Shown piece by piece: positions 1 to 7,246 of a stretch of 45,000 nucleotides of DNA (the stretch's first letter is position 1; each line of letters begins with the position of its first letter). Location: assembly GCA_022842205.1 (NCBI GenBank), contig JALHQA010000004.1, forward strand, positions 1-45,000, given 5' to 3'. Below the pieces are notes generated by a model. The model did no database searches and was not told the DNA's origin. It saw nothing but the letters and a program-made list of their open reading frames with translations. A program made the translations under genes and the position numbers. This stretch comes from Hyphomicrobiales bacterium. Lineage in GTDB: Bacteria > Pseudomonadota > Alphaproteobacteria > Rhizobiales > Methylopilaceae.

Positions 1-116
1 AAGCCGCCGAATATCTCTACCAGCGCGGCATCCCCGCCTATGCCTACTCGACCGAATTGCCGGTCGAGGTTCTCGGCGCAAAATACAAATGGGCGCGTGG
101 CGCGGGGATGATCTGA
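1..116 (+). CDS. C-terminal end of a possible CoA-ligase (ADP-forming) family protein (partial)
   Basis: Only the last 37 codons are inside the window, read from base 3 to a TGA at 114-116. The peptide ends ELPVEVLGAKYKWARGAGMI. This resembles, from memory, the C-terminus of the acetate-CoA ligase/CoA-binding proteins common in Hyphomicrobiales, but too little is present to see any catalytic motif. A perfect hairpin follows within 25 bases. The coding call is fairly safe because the frame stays open to the window edge and reads as a plausible protein end. The family assignment is weak. Confidence 0.55.
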   Translation, partial: AAEYLYQRGIPAYAYSTELPVEVLGAKYKWARGAGMI

Positions 117-139
117 ACGCTTGCGCGTCGGCCATGCCT

Positions 140-163
140 GAGGCCGCTTTCGCAAGCGGCCTC
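140..163. terminator. 10-bp perfect hairpin between convergent genes
   Basis: The arms at 140-149 and 154-163 are exact reverse complements with a 4-base loop (TCGC). It sits between the stop of the partial plus-strand gene (116) and the stop of the minus-strand DUF6494 gene (182), so it could serve both. No T-run follows on either strand, so intrinsic termination is inferred from stem strength and position only. Confidence 0.55.
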
Positions 164-181
164 ATCGGACATATGTATGTC

Positions 182-379
182 TTACGACAGATCGAGGTCC
201 CGCTCGACGGTATGGTCCAGCGGGATGTCGGGCGACGACAGGTGCATTTTCAGTTTTATCTTGCCTGCCGATTTTCCGCTCGCGCCGACGGCGCGTTCGA
301 TCTGCTGCTGTGAGGTCACGCCGACCTCGCGCAGGAATTTACGAATCTGGTTGGCGAATTCCTCGTTGTCGTCGCTCAT
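182..379 (-). CDS. DUF6494 family small protein
   Basis: A 65-residue cytoplasmic protein beginning MSDDNEEFANQIRKFLREVG. The N-terminal half (IRKFLREVGVTSQQQIERAV) matches my recollection of DUF6494, short alphaproteobacterial proteins of unknown function. The C-terminal half alternates charged and hydrophobic residues (KIKLKMHLSSPDIPLDHTVE), suggesting beta strands. I chose the ATG at 379 because AGGAGA lies about 7 bases upstream on the minus strand. The frame extends 27 codons further upstream to another ATG (460), but that stretch (WCRTRYSSCDRID) looks non-coding. No function can be assigned. It stands alone between two hairpins. Confidence 0.82.
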   Translation of the reverse strand: MSDDNEEFANQIRKFLREVGVTSQQQIERAVGASGKSAGKIKLKMHLSSPDIPLDHTVERDLDLS

Positions 380-481
380 CTGGCTCTCCTGGTCGATGCG
401 GTCGCATGATGAGTATCGCGTCCGGCACCAAGAGTCCCGCATCGGTGCCGCCTGCCGCAATATATGTTCAAGGAACGAAAA

Positions 482-507
482 ACCCCGCCGGTGTGTGCCG
501 GCGGGGT
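482..507 (-). terminator. Rho-independent terminator of the Bug-type binding-protein gene
   Basis: Exact 10-bp stem (arms 482-491 and 498-507, core CCCCGCCGG) with a 6-base loop. Read on the minus strand, the stem is followed by a run of T (bases 482 down to 478). It lies 25 bases after the stop of the minus-strand gene at 532, the expected place for its intrinsic terminator. Confidence 0.9.
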
Positions 508-531
508 GAGTCGACCGCGTGGGTGTCCGGC

Positions 532-1518
532 TTACTTGACGAAGCCGGCCTTTTCCATGAGCTCCTTGTGACGGGTCTCGGTGCTGGCAACCCAGTTCTT
601 GAACTCGTCGCCGATCATGAAGCTCTGATTGAAGGCGCCCTTATCCATGAACGCTTTCCATTCCGGCGTTTCGCGAACCTTCTTGAAGAGATCGACGTAG
701 AACGCGACCTGCTCGTCGGTCACGCCGCCCGGCATGAAGATACCGCGCAACATCAGATAGTCGATGTCGAGGCCGGCTTCCTTACAGGTCGGAATGTCGT
801 TCCAGCTCTTGCCGTTCGCGATTTCGGCCTTGTAAGGCATGCGCTCGGTGTCGAAGACGCAGAGCGGACGAAGCGCACCGGCGCGCCACTGAGCAACCGC
901 TTCGATCGGATTGTTGACCGACGAGTTGATGTGGTTGCCGACAAGCTGCGTAACGACGCTTCCGCCGCCCTTGAACGGAACATAGGTGAACTTCGACCCC
1001 GTCGACTGTTCGATCGCAGCCGTGATGATCTGGTCTTCCTGCTTGGTGCCGGTGCCGCCCATCTTGAACTCGTTCGCCTTGCCGGCCTTGACGGCCTTGA
1101 CGTAGTCCTGGGCGGTCTTGTACGGCGAATCCGAATTCACCCACAGGATGAACTCGTCGAGAGCCAGCATCGCGACCGGTGTGATGTCCTTCCAGTTGAA
1201 CGGAATGCCGGTGGCCAGGGGCGTGGTGAAAAGATTCGACAGTGAGATGACGATCTTGTGGGGATTGGCTTCGGATCCCTTCACATCGAGAAAGCCTTCG
1301 CCGCCGGCGCCGCCCGACTTGTTCAGAACAACAAGCGATTGATCCATCAGCTCGTGCTTCTGGACGATGCCCTGGAGCGTGCGGGCCATCTGGTCCGCGC
1401 CACCGCCGGAGCCGGCCGGCACGATGAACTCGACCGTCTTGGTCGGTTCCCATGCAAACGCACCCGATGGAGCGACGACAAAAGCAGCAGCCACGGCGGC
1501 CAAGAGTGCTTTGTGCAT
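532..1518 (-). CDS. Tripartite tricarboxylate transporter substrate-binding protein (TctC/Bug family)
   Basis: A 328-residue periplasmic solute-binding protein. Residues 1-22 form a signal peptide (KALLAAVAAAFVVAPSGAFA, cleavage probably before WEP). The mature protein shows the Bug-family start (VEFIVPAGSGGGADQMART, about 29-47), a GG-rich ligand loop (LVVLNKSGGAGGEG) and the usual second-lobe segment (VPFKGGGSVVTQLVGNHI). Length is normal. The family delivers carboxylates or other small organic acids to a TctAB membrane pair. No tctA or tctB is visible nearby, so it is an orphan receptor here and its ligand cannot be named. The ATG at 1518 has GGGGAGA upstream, and a strong terminator follows, so it is probably a single-gene transcript. 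Confidence 0.93.
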   Translation of the reverse strand: MHKALLAAVAAAFVVAPSGAFAWEPTKTVEFIVPAGSGGGADQMARTLQGIVQKHELMDQSLVVLNKSGGAGGEGFLDVKGSEANPHKIVISLSNLFTTPLATGIPFNWKDITPVAMLALDEFILWVNSDSPYKTAQDYVKAVKAGKANEFKMGGTGTKQEDQIITAAIEQSTGSKFTYVPFKGGGSVVTQLVGNHINSSVNNPIEAVAQWRAGALRPLCVFDTERMPYKAEIANGKSWNDIPTCKEAGLDIDYLMLRGIFMPGGVTDEQVAFYVDLFKKVRETPEWKAFMDKGAFNQSFMIGDEFKNWVASTETRHKELMEKAGFVK

Positions 1519-1857
1519 TACATATTCTCCCCAAGTTAAGTTTCTAGTTTTTGACAGGTAACAACCGAACAGTTGGGGCCGCCGAGGTCAATTCGGCGGC
1601 GCGCGCCGTGTGTCCGTTAGCGGACAAACGGCTGCCTCATGTGCGGCGAAGTTGCGAATGTTCAAGGCGTTGCTGTCCCCGCAGCGCGTCACTTCGGGAT
1701 TGAAGAGAGAAAAATCCGCAAGAAGAAGCGCGACGCGGGGACCAGCCTAGACAACAAGACGCGGGCGGTGGATTGCCAGCCCCGTAAAGCCGCTTTGTGT
1801 GCGCAAGCGAACCAACTATATCGCCGGATATCCGGCCATAAATGTATTGACGGAAAA
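1519..1857. other. 339-bp intergenic region upstream of the Bug gene and downstream of the Crp/Fnr gene
   Basis: I see no credible gene here. It holds the ribosome-binding site and presumably the promoter for the minus-strand gene ending at 532. Visible structure includes GCCGA/TCGGC and GTCCG/CGGAC short inverted repeats around 1580-1625 and a 14-bp perfect palindrome (GCCGGATATCCGGC) at 1823-1836, just beyond the stop of the Crp/Fnr gene. No convincing -35/-10 pair was found for the Bug gene. Confidence 0.6.
1823..1836. repeat. 14-bp perfect palindrome downstream of the Crp/Fnr gene
   Basis: GCCGGATATCCGGC is its own reverse complement. It begins 22 bases after the minus-strand stop at 1858. 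It could be a weak terminator stem (no real loop, no T-run) or a dimeric protein-binding site. Function is unknown. Confidence 0.45.
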
Positions 1858-2679
1858 TCAGATGTCGCCGGGAAGTGCCCTGTAGCCCGGAGAAGAGCTC
1901 CGGATCGAGCTTTTCAGCAGCCGCTCATACTCGGCGTCTATGCGATGGGAGCATCGGCAAGCGCAGCGCTCGAGCGCCTTCGGCTGGCGGACGTTCACGC
2001 TTCCCCGGACCAACTGGATGATTCCGCGTTTTTCGAGGTTTCCAAGTGTCGCGGTAACCCCGGGCCGTCGTACGCCCAGCATACGGGCGATGAGATCATG
2101 TGTCGCCGGAATCGTATCGCTGCCCATACGGTCGCGGGCCATCAAAAGCCAACGGCAGATGCGTTCGGGCATTGTGTGGCAGGCATTGCATACATTCAGC
2201 AAGGCTTCCTGGATCAGGCGACCCTGAATATGCGCGTACAGGACCTTGCGAAGCGTAGGGCATTCGCTGACGAGGGTCTCGAACTCCGCGGCCGGAATTC
2301 GCCACGCATGGCCCTTGATCTGCACCATGATGCGCATGGGGGAACGGCCCGTGCCGAGAACGATGGGAATTCCGACAAATCCGCGCCGTCCGACGAGGCA
2401 CACTTCCATCGGTTTACGAGGCTCGGCGCTTGCCAATACAGAAGCAATTCCCGTTTCGATAAAATACGCGTGCCGGATAAAAAGGTTCGCTTCAACAAGA
2501 ACTTGCCGCGGTTTCAGGGGAACAAGTTCCGCCAGAGCGAGCGCACGCTCCCGCTCGTTCCGCGGCAACGCACGGAGCAGCTCGTTACGGATATCGCGAG
2601 CCGCATAATTGCCGCCCTCCAGAGGCTCGTCTGCGTCGAGAGCGAATGCTTCGGTGTAGGCGAGGGACGACGGCGGCAT
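1858..2679 (-). CDS. Crp/Fnr family transcriptional regulator
   Basis: A 273-residue regulator. An N-terminal cyclic-nucleotide-binding-like beta-roll (about 30-150) includes RQVLVEANLFIRHAYFIETG and the GRRGFVGIP turn. A long dimerisation helix follows (AHIQGRLIQEALLNVCNACH), then a winged helix-turn-helix (about 195-245: HDLIARMLGVRRPGVTATLG). The residues that bind cAMP in Crp are not evident, so it more likely belongs to the cAMP-independent group frequent in Hyphomicrobiales. Cysteines cluster near the dimer helix (VCNAC, ICRW) and the C-terminus (CACRC), which could suit redox or metal sensing (inference). The ATG at 2679 has GGAGA at good spacing. A TTGACA promoter and a GTAC repeat array lie upstream, suggesting autoregulation. 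Confidence 0.9.
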   Translation of the reverse strand: MPPSSLAYTEAFALDADEPLEGGNYAARDIRNELLRALPRNERERALALAELVPLKPRQVLVEANLFIRHAYFIETGIASVLASAEPRKPMEVCLVGRRGFVGIPIVLGTGRSPMRIMVQIKGHAWRIPAAEFETLVSECPTLRKVLYAHIQGRLIQEALLNVCNACHTMPERICRWLLMARDRMGSDTIPATHDLIARMLGVRRPGVTATLGNLEKRGIIQLVRGSVNVRQPKALERCACRCSHRIDAEYERLLKSSIRSSSPGYRALPGDI

Positions 2680-2705
2680 TTTCGTGTCTCCGTTGGCCGA
2701 GGCAC

Positions 2706-2733
2706 TCTCTACCGTTCAACTAGACAATGTCAA
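2706..2733 (-). promoter_or_regulatory. Probable sigma-70-type promoter of the Crp/Fnr gene
   Basis: On the minus strand a perfect -35 TTGACA (2733-2728) is followed after 16 bases by TAGAGA (2711-2706), a partial match to TATAAT. It lies 27 bases upstream of the start codon at 2679, giving a leader of roughly 20 bases. The -10 match is weak. Confidence 0.5.
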
Positions 2734-2763
2734 CCCTTTGTGGGGTGCGCCGGTTCGACATCA

Positions 2764-2796
2764 ATGTACGTACATGTACCGTACTTCGCCGTACTT
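2764..2796. promoter_or_regulatory. GTAC motif array: overlapping palindromes and a helical-phase direct repeat
   Basis: A perfect 12-bp palindrome ATGTACGTACAT (2764-2775) overlaps a perfect 10-bp palindrome GTACATGTAC (2770-2779). Directly beside them CCGTACTT occurs twice (2779-2786 and 2789-2796), start to start 10 bases, one DNA turn. The block sits about 65-97 bases upstream of the predicted start of transcription of the Crp/Fnr gene, a usual activator position. It also directly follows the stop of the ATP-grasp gene (2798). The binding protein is not known. Confidence 0.55.
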
Positions 2797-2797
2797 A

Positions 2798-4018
2798 TCA
2801 TATCTCGTCGCGAATGACGCGTATCGTTTCCGGTGTCAAAAGTCCCGCGCCCCATCCCCATTCCGGCAAAATGCGCGCGGTTCGCGGCGCGGCGAGCACC
2901 GCCGCTGCCGTGAAGGCGACAGGGAAGAACGCCATCCAGTCCAGGCGTACCGGCGTCAGTTCCTCGCGACTGCCTTTATAGATTCCGGTCGCGGTGCAGA
3001 ACCGCCAGATTTCCTTGATGATCTCAATGCGCGATCCGGTCTGAAGCGCCTTGCCGAGAAGGGCCTGCATCGACAGGCGAGTCCGTACGCCTTCTTTTGG
3101 CGGCGGGGCTTCGGGTGGCTGCTCGCCGCGCGAAATACGCAGCAGCAGGCCGATCAGATCGAGGCCGGAATAATGGGCGCTCATCGGTTCGACGAGGCGC
3201 GGATTGCAGTCGATGAAATAGGGAACGCCGTCCTTCAGCAAGTAGTCGACGGATAGTGCTCCATGCCAGTTCAGCTGTTGGCCGATCTTTTTCATCTCGC
3301 TGACGACACGCAGGCGATAGATGCTTTCCTTGAGCGCCTCGCCGCCGCCGGCTCCACGCAAGATTTGCCGGTAGCCGTGCAGCGCCACAAATCGCCCGCG
3401 ATCGAACAGCGCCTGGGCGTGTTCAACCGGCCCGTCGATCAGTTCCTGGATGAGGAGTTCGCCTTCCGGACTGGCGAAGACGTCTCGCGCCTTCGCGGCG
3501 TCGGCCTCGGTTCGTACAATCTGTACGGTACGGCTTGCCGTGCCTATCGGGCGTTTGACGATGAATGGAAAGCCTTCGCGCGGAATTTCGGCCGCGCCGG
3601 CCACGACGCGCGTCTTCGGCTGTGGCACGCCGATCTCGGCGAGAATGGCCGAGAAGGACTTTTTATCAAGCGCGGTCGCGTAGTCCGCGAATGCCGGAAG
3701 CGCGATCGCGACGTCTTGCGGGATTCCCCGCGCGACCTTTGCAAACAGCAACCCCTGTTCGTGAATCGGCAACAGAAGATCAAAGCGCCCGCTCCGCAGA
3801 AGATCGAGCGCAAAAGCGAGATAGGCCTTCGGGTCCGTCGCGAGCGGCGGGCAGCGATGGACCCTGGTGACGAAGCGGGAAAAGCGGCAGATGCACTGCG
3901 CATCCGGGTCCATGACTTCGATATGATGGCCCGCCAGACCGAGCGCGGTCACGGCCTCGCGCGCCGAGGTGGACGCGCCCTCGGTCAACAGCACGCGGAG
4001 CGTCTTTGGGTTGGCCAT
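2798..4018 (-). CDS. ATP-grasp domain protein, substrate unknown
   Basis: A 406-residue soluble enzyme with an N-terminal Rossmann-like pre-ATP-grasp domain (1-110: LRVLLTEGASTSAREAV) and an ATP-grasp fold (about 115-300). Visible signatures are the ATP-binding lysine strand PFIVKRPIGTAS (151-162), LIQELIDGP (189-197) and the Mg-binding segment FIDCNPRLVEPM (268-279). The family forms amide or thioester bonds by carboxylate phosphorylation, and nothing here names the substrate. Residues 300-406 are an unusual extension with a hydrophobic stretch (WMAFFPVAFTAAAVLAA, 361-377) that might be a membrane contact. It lies upstream of the Crp/Fnr gene on the same strand, 118 bases apart. The ATG at 4018 has only a weak Shine-Dalgarno sequence. 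Confidence 0.85.
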   Translation of the reverse strand: MANPKTLRVLLTEGASTSAREAVTALGLAGHHIEVMDPDAQCICRFSRFVTRVHRCPPLATDPKAYLAFALDLLRSGRFDLLLPIHEQGLLFAKVARGIPQDVAIALPAFADYATALDKKSFSAILAEIGVPQPKTRVVAGAAEIPREGFPFIVKRPIGTASRTVQIVRTEADAAKARDVFASPEGELLIQELIDGPVEHAQALFDRGRFVALHGYRQILRGAGGGEALKESIYRLRVVSEMKKIGQQLNWHGALSVDYLLKDGVPYFIDCNPRLVEPMSAHYSGLDLIGLLLRISRGEQPPEAPPPKEGVRTRLSMQALLGKALQTGSRIEIIKEIWRFCTATGIYKGSREELTPVRLDWMAFFPVAFTAAAVLAAPRTARILPEWGWGAGLLTPETIRVIRDEI

Positions 4019-4220
4019 GCGGTCAATCTGTCCGGTTCGGGTTAAAAGTCATCGGCCAGCGGAGAAGAAAGTGAAGCGAATTCCGCGCCACAATGGCTTT
4101 CCCCGGTACCAGATCGATGAATCGCCGGGATGTCGGGCATGTCTCTCCCCCGCCACATTCGTGAGCGAGAGCCTGCCGTCATCCCCGGCCTTGCGCTTTT
4201 CGCCTGTCCCCCAGGACCGC

Positions 4221-6578
4221 ATGAAAACCTTTCTGTCACACAGCTTTGCGCCGCTTCGGCGATTCTGCCTGATCCTGATCGTGGCGGGCGTTGTCGCGGC
4301 CGCTTTCGGCGCGTTGGCGCAGGAAGAGGAGAACCGGCGACTCGACGGCGTGAAGGCGACGCTCGACCAGATCGAGCAGGAACTCTCGGCGGGCGCCTTG
4401 GACGACGCGGTCCTGACCGATATCCAGCGTCGGGTCCAGGAAGCACGGGCGGGCGCCGCAGCGGTAAGCGAGGCGCTGGCCCCGCGGGCGCAGGCGATCC
4501 AGACCCGGCTCGATCAGCTTGGCCAGCCCCCGGCGGAAGGACAGCCGCCCGAAAGTCCCGAACTGACCCAGGAGCGCCAGGCCCAGATCGACGCCAGGAA
4601 ACCCATCGACGAGGTGCTGAAGCGGGCGAGCGCATTGGCCGTCCAGGCCGATCAACTGACCGACACCGCGGCGCAGAAACGGCGCGATCTATTCGCGGTC
4701 AAGGTACTCGCACGTTCACGCTCCCTGCTCGATCCGGGACTATGGGGTTCCGTTATCGATGAGGTGCCAAGGCGCCTCGTCGCGACAACCAATCTCCTGC
4801 GCGGTTGGGGCGGGCTTGTCGCGGATGGAATTCATCAAAGGCGCGGGCTGGTTCTTGCCGGCGCGCTGATCCTCGCGGTGGTCATCGTCTGGCCGGTGCG
4901 CAAATGGATACAGCGGCTCGGCCAGCTGTACTTCGCCGAGACGACGCCGCCGACGCGCTTGCGCCGCTCGCTTGGCGCCGTATGGACGGTTTTCACGACA
5001 ACGATTGCGCCGCTTGCCGCCGCTCTCGTGGTCTATGGCGCACTGACGCGTCTTGGTTTCGTGCCCACGCGCGCCGTTCCTTTCCTCGAGGCTCTTCTCC
5101 GGCTGACCGGCTTCGCGGCGTTTGTAACGGGTCTCAGCCGTGCGGTGCTTTCACCGCAGAAACCGAGCTGGCGGCTCCCCGATCTGTCGGACGAAGCGGC
5201 GCGCCGCCTCGCGCCCTATCCGATCTGGATCGTTGCGGTCGCGAGCGTCGCCCATGCCCTCCTGGCGTTTTTTGACGTGATCGGCATCGGCCTTGCGCCG
5301 GTGATGGTGACGGACGGCGTCGCGTCGGTTCTGATCGCCGTCATTTTCGGACTGGCGCTGCGTCCGGCAAAGGCGGCAGCGGAGGTGGAGCCGGATGGAG
5401 CGCCAGCGCCTCATGAGGAAGTGTGGTTTCATAGCTTGATCCGTCTCGCCGCGTGGGCGGCAATCGCCGTCATCATCGCGGCGGCGTTGATCGGCTACAT
5501 CTCCTTCTCCTTCTTCATCGCCAACCAGATGATCTGGATCGGCATCGTCAGCGCCGTTCTGTACATACTTCTGACGCTGACCGACGATCTCGTTTGCGGC
5601 TGGTGGCCGGCAAGCCGGATCGGCCAGCTGACGCACGGCACGGTCGGCCTTCGAAAGAGCAGCCTGGACCAGCTTTGCGCGATCATATCGGGCGTATTGC
5701 GGCTCATCCTGATTGCGCTCGCGGTTCTGCTCATCGTCGCGCCGTGGGGATTGCAGTCGGTCGACGTGACAGGATGGATCCGGCGTGCGTTCGGCGGCGT
5801 GGCACTTGGCGGCTTTTCCATATCGCTGAGCACTGTGCTGGCTGCGCTGACGGTTCTGGTTGTCGGCGTCGTTCTCACGCGAGGAGTGCAACGCTGGCTC
5901 GACAAGACCTATCTGCCGCGGACGCGACTCGATGAAGGCCTGAAAAACTCGATCCGCACGGCGACGGGCTATGCCGGCGTGCTGCTGGCGATCGGGCTGG
6001 CGTTTTCTTCCCTTGGTGTGGGGCTCGACCGGATCGCGCTGGTCGCGGGTGCGCTGTCGGTCGGTATCGGTTTCGGTCTTCAGGCCGTGGTGTCGAATTT
6101 CGTGTCGGGACTGATCCTGCTTGCCGAGCGTCCGATCAAGGTCGGGGACTGGGTCGGGGTCGGGGCCGAAGAGGGCAATGTGCGGCGGATATCGGTGCGC
6201 GCCACCGTGATCGAACTTTTCGACCACTCGACCCTCATCGTTCCGAATTCGGATCTCATCACCAAGCCGGTGCGCAACTGGACGCATTTCAATTCGCTTG
6301 GAATCGTCCAGCTTCAGATCGGCACCGGGCATGAGGCGGATATCGCGGAAGTACGCTCCATCCTGCTCGAGGCGACCGCCGCGCTGCCGGTGATCGTCGA
6401 CAGGCCGCCACCGGAAGTGCTCATCATCGGCACGACCGACCTTGGCGTTCAGTGGAAGCTGCGCTGTTCGGTTCCGTCTCCGCGGCAGGTCGCCGGCGCG
6501 AGAAGCGAGCTGTATTTTGCGGTTCTGAAAGAATTTCAGGCCAAGAAGATCAGGATAACGGCCTCTCCCGCCGTCTGA
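4221..6578 (+). CDS. Large MscS-family mechanosensitive channel with DUF3772 domain
   Basis: A 785-residue inner-membrane protein. A signal-like hydrophobic segment (about 11-33, ending GALAQ) leads into a periplasmic helical region rich in Gln and Glu (35-170), typical of DUF3772. Then come many membrane segments (about 190-560) and a C-terminal MscS domain. The pore helix reads LVAGALSVGIGFGLQAVVSNF, followed by the conserved ERPIKVGDWVGVG beta-domain entry and the IVPNSDLI strand. It should gate on membrane tension during osmotic downshift. The open frame begins at 3969, but the ATG at 4221 is preferred because it starts directly at the signal peptide. The gene diverges from the ATP-grasp gene; a CAP lipoprotein gene follows within 25 bases. 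Confidence 0.92.
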   Translation: MKTFLSHSFAPLRRFCLILIVAGVVAAAFGALAQEEENRRLDGVKATLDQIEQELSAGALDDAVLTDIQRRVQEARAGAAAVSEALAPRAQAIQTRLDQLGQPPAEGQPPESPELTQERQAQIDARKPIDEVLKRASALAVQADQLTDTAAQKRRDLFAVKVLARSRSLLDPGLWGSVIDEVPRRLVATTNLLRGWGGLVADGIHQRRGLVLAGALILAVVIVWPVRKWIQRLGQLYFAETTPPTRLRRSLGAVWTVFTTTIAPLAAALVVYGALTRLGFVPTRAVPFLEALLRLTGFAAFVTGLSRAVLSPQKPSWRLPDLSDEAARRLAPYPIWIVAVASVAHALLAFFDVIGIGLAPVMVTDGVASVLIAVIFGLALRPAKAAAEVEPDGAPAPHEEVWFHSLIRLAAWAAIAVIIAAALIGYISFSFFIANQMIWIGIVSAVLYILLTLTDDLVCGWWPASRIGQLTHGTVGLRKSSLDQLCAIISGVLRLILIALAVLLIVAPWGLQSVDVTGWIRRAFGGVALGGFSISLSTVLAALTVLVVGVVLTRGVQRWLDKTYLPRTRLDEGLKNSIRTATGYAGVLLAIGLAFSSLGVGLDRIALVAGALSVGIGFGLQAVVSNFVSGLILLAERPIKVGDWVGVGAEEGNVRRISVRATVIELFDHSTLIVPNSDLITKPVRNWTHFNSLGIVQLQIGTGHEADIAEVRSILLEATAALPVIVDRPPPEVLIIGTTDLGVQWKLRCSVPSPRQVAGARSELYFAVLKEFQAKKIRITASPAV

Positions 6579-6602
6579 GTTGTTTAGAAATTGAGGCCCC
6601 GC

Positions 6603-7187
6603 GTGACCCGTTCCAATCATTTCGGCCTGTCCGGCCTGTTCAATTTTGCCATCGTCGCCGGGACCATTGCGGTGTCGGCCTGCTCGGCGACCTACAATGT
6701 TCCGGAAAAGCCAAGCTTCTATCTGAATCTCTCGGCGCCAGGTTCGGAGGTGGATGCCGCGTCAGCCGCGTCCATGATCTCCGGGTACCGCGCAAACAAC
6801 GGGCTGGGACCGGTCACGGTCGATCCGGCGTTGAACCGCATCGCCAAGGCCCATGCGCTCGAAATGGCGCGCAAGACCAAGGTCGGCCACGATGTCGGCT
6901 CCGGCAATCTCGATGCGCGCGCCAAGGCGGCGGGTTACGACTATGTCCGCATCTCCGAGAACGTCGCGGGTGGCTATCAGACGCTGGCGGAAGCTTTCTC
7001 CGGCTGGCGCGACAGCCCCGACCACAAGAAAAACATGCTGATGCCGCAGGCCACGCGGATCGGAATCGCAGTGGCCCAGGCGCCGGGGTACAAATACAAG
7101 GTGTTTTGGTCCATGGTGGTGGCGGAACCAGAAACCCGTCCTGTGCCGGTGATGCCGGGACCTCCCGAAGCCGTGACCATTCGCTGA
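6603..7187 (+). CDS. CAP (SCP/PR-1) domain lipoprotein
   Basis: A 194-residue predicted lipoprotein: an N-terminal hydrophobic stretch ends in a lipobox-like AVSAC with Cys at 27. The CAP domain occupies about 50-180, with the family signatures AKAHALEMARK, GHDVGS, RISENVAGGY, SGWRDSPDHKKNML and RIGIAVAQ. Bacterial CAP proteins are extracytoplasmic and mostly of unknown activity. I chose GTG 6603 because GAGG lies 6 bases upstream. A TTG at 6591 is also in frame but lies inside that Shine-Dalgarno stretch. It sits between an MscS channel and a D,D-carboxypeptidase on the same strand, so an envelope role is a fair inference. Confidence 0.88.
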   Translation: MTRSNHFGLSGLFNFAIVAGTIAVSACSATYNVPEKPSFYLNLSAPGSEVDAASAASMISGYRANNGLGPVTVDPALNRIAKAHALEMARKTKVGHDVGSGNLDARAKAAGYDYVRISENVAGGYQTLAEAFSGWRDSPDHKKNMLMPQATRIGIAVAQAPGYKYKVFWSMVVAEPETRPVPVMPGPPEAVTIR

Positions 7188-7246
7188 CTGGCGGGTGCGG
7201 GCAGGCGGCGTTATTCAGGGCGCACCTGAAAGATGCATGTAGGCTG

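Noticed and set aside
310-1245. Plus-strand 311-codon frame antisense to the Bug receptor
   Set aside because: Opposite strand encodes a full signal-peptide-bearing receptor; the frame carries no recognisable motif and is a high-G+C mirror.
1639-2817. Plus-strand 392-codon open frame over the Crp/Fnr gene
   Set aside because: Composition is shadow-like (Arg/Ala/Gly/His-rich, no domains) and it is antisense to a gene with clear wHTH and beta-roll signatures and a good Shine-Dalgarno sequence.
5151-6620. Minus-strand 489-codon frame opposite the MscS channel
   Set aside because: Asp/Arg/His-rich low-complexity translation, typical of antisense of a membrane protein in high-G+C DNA.
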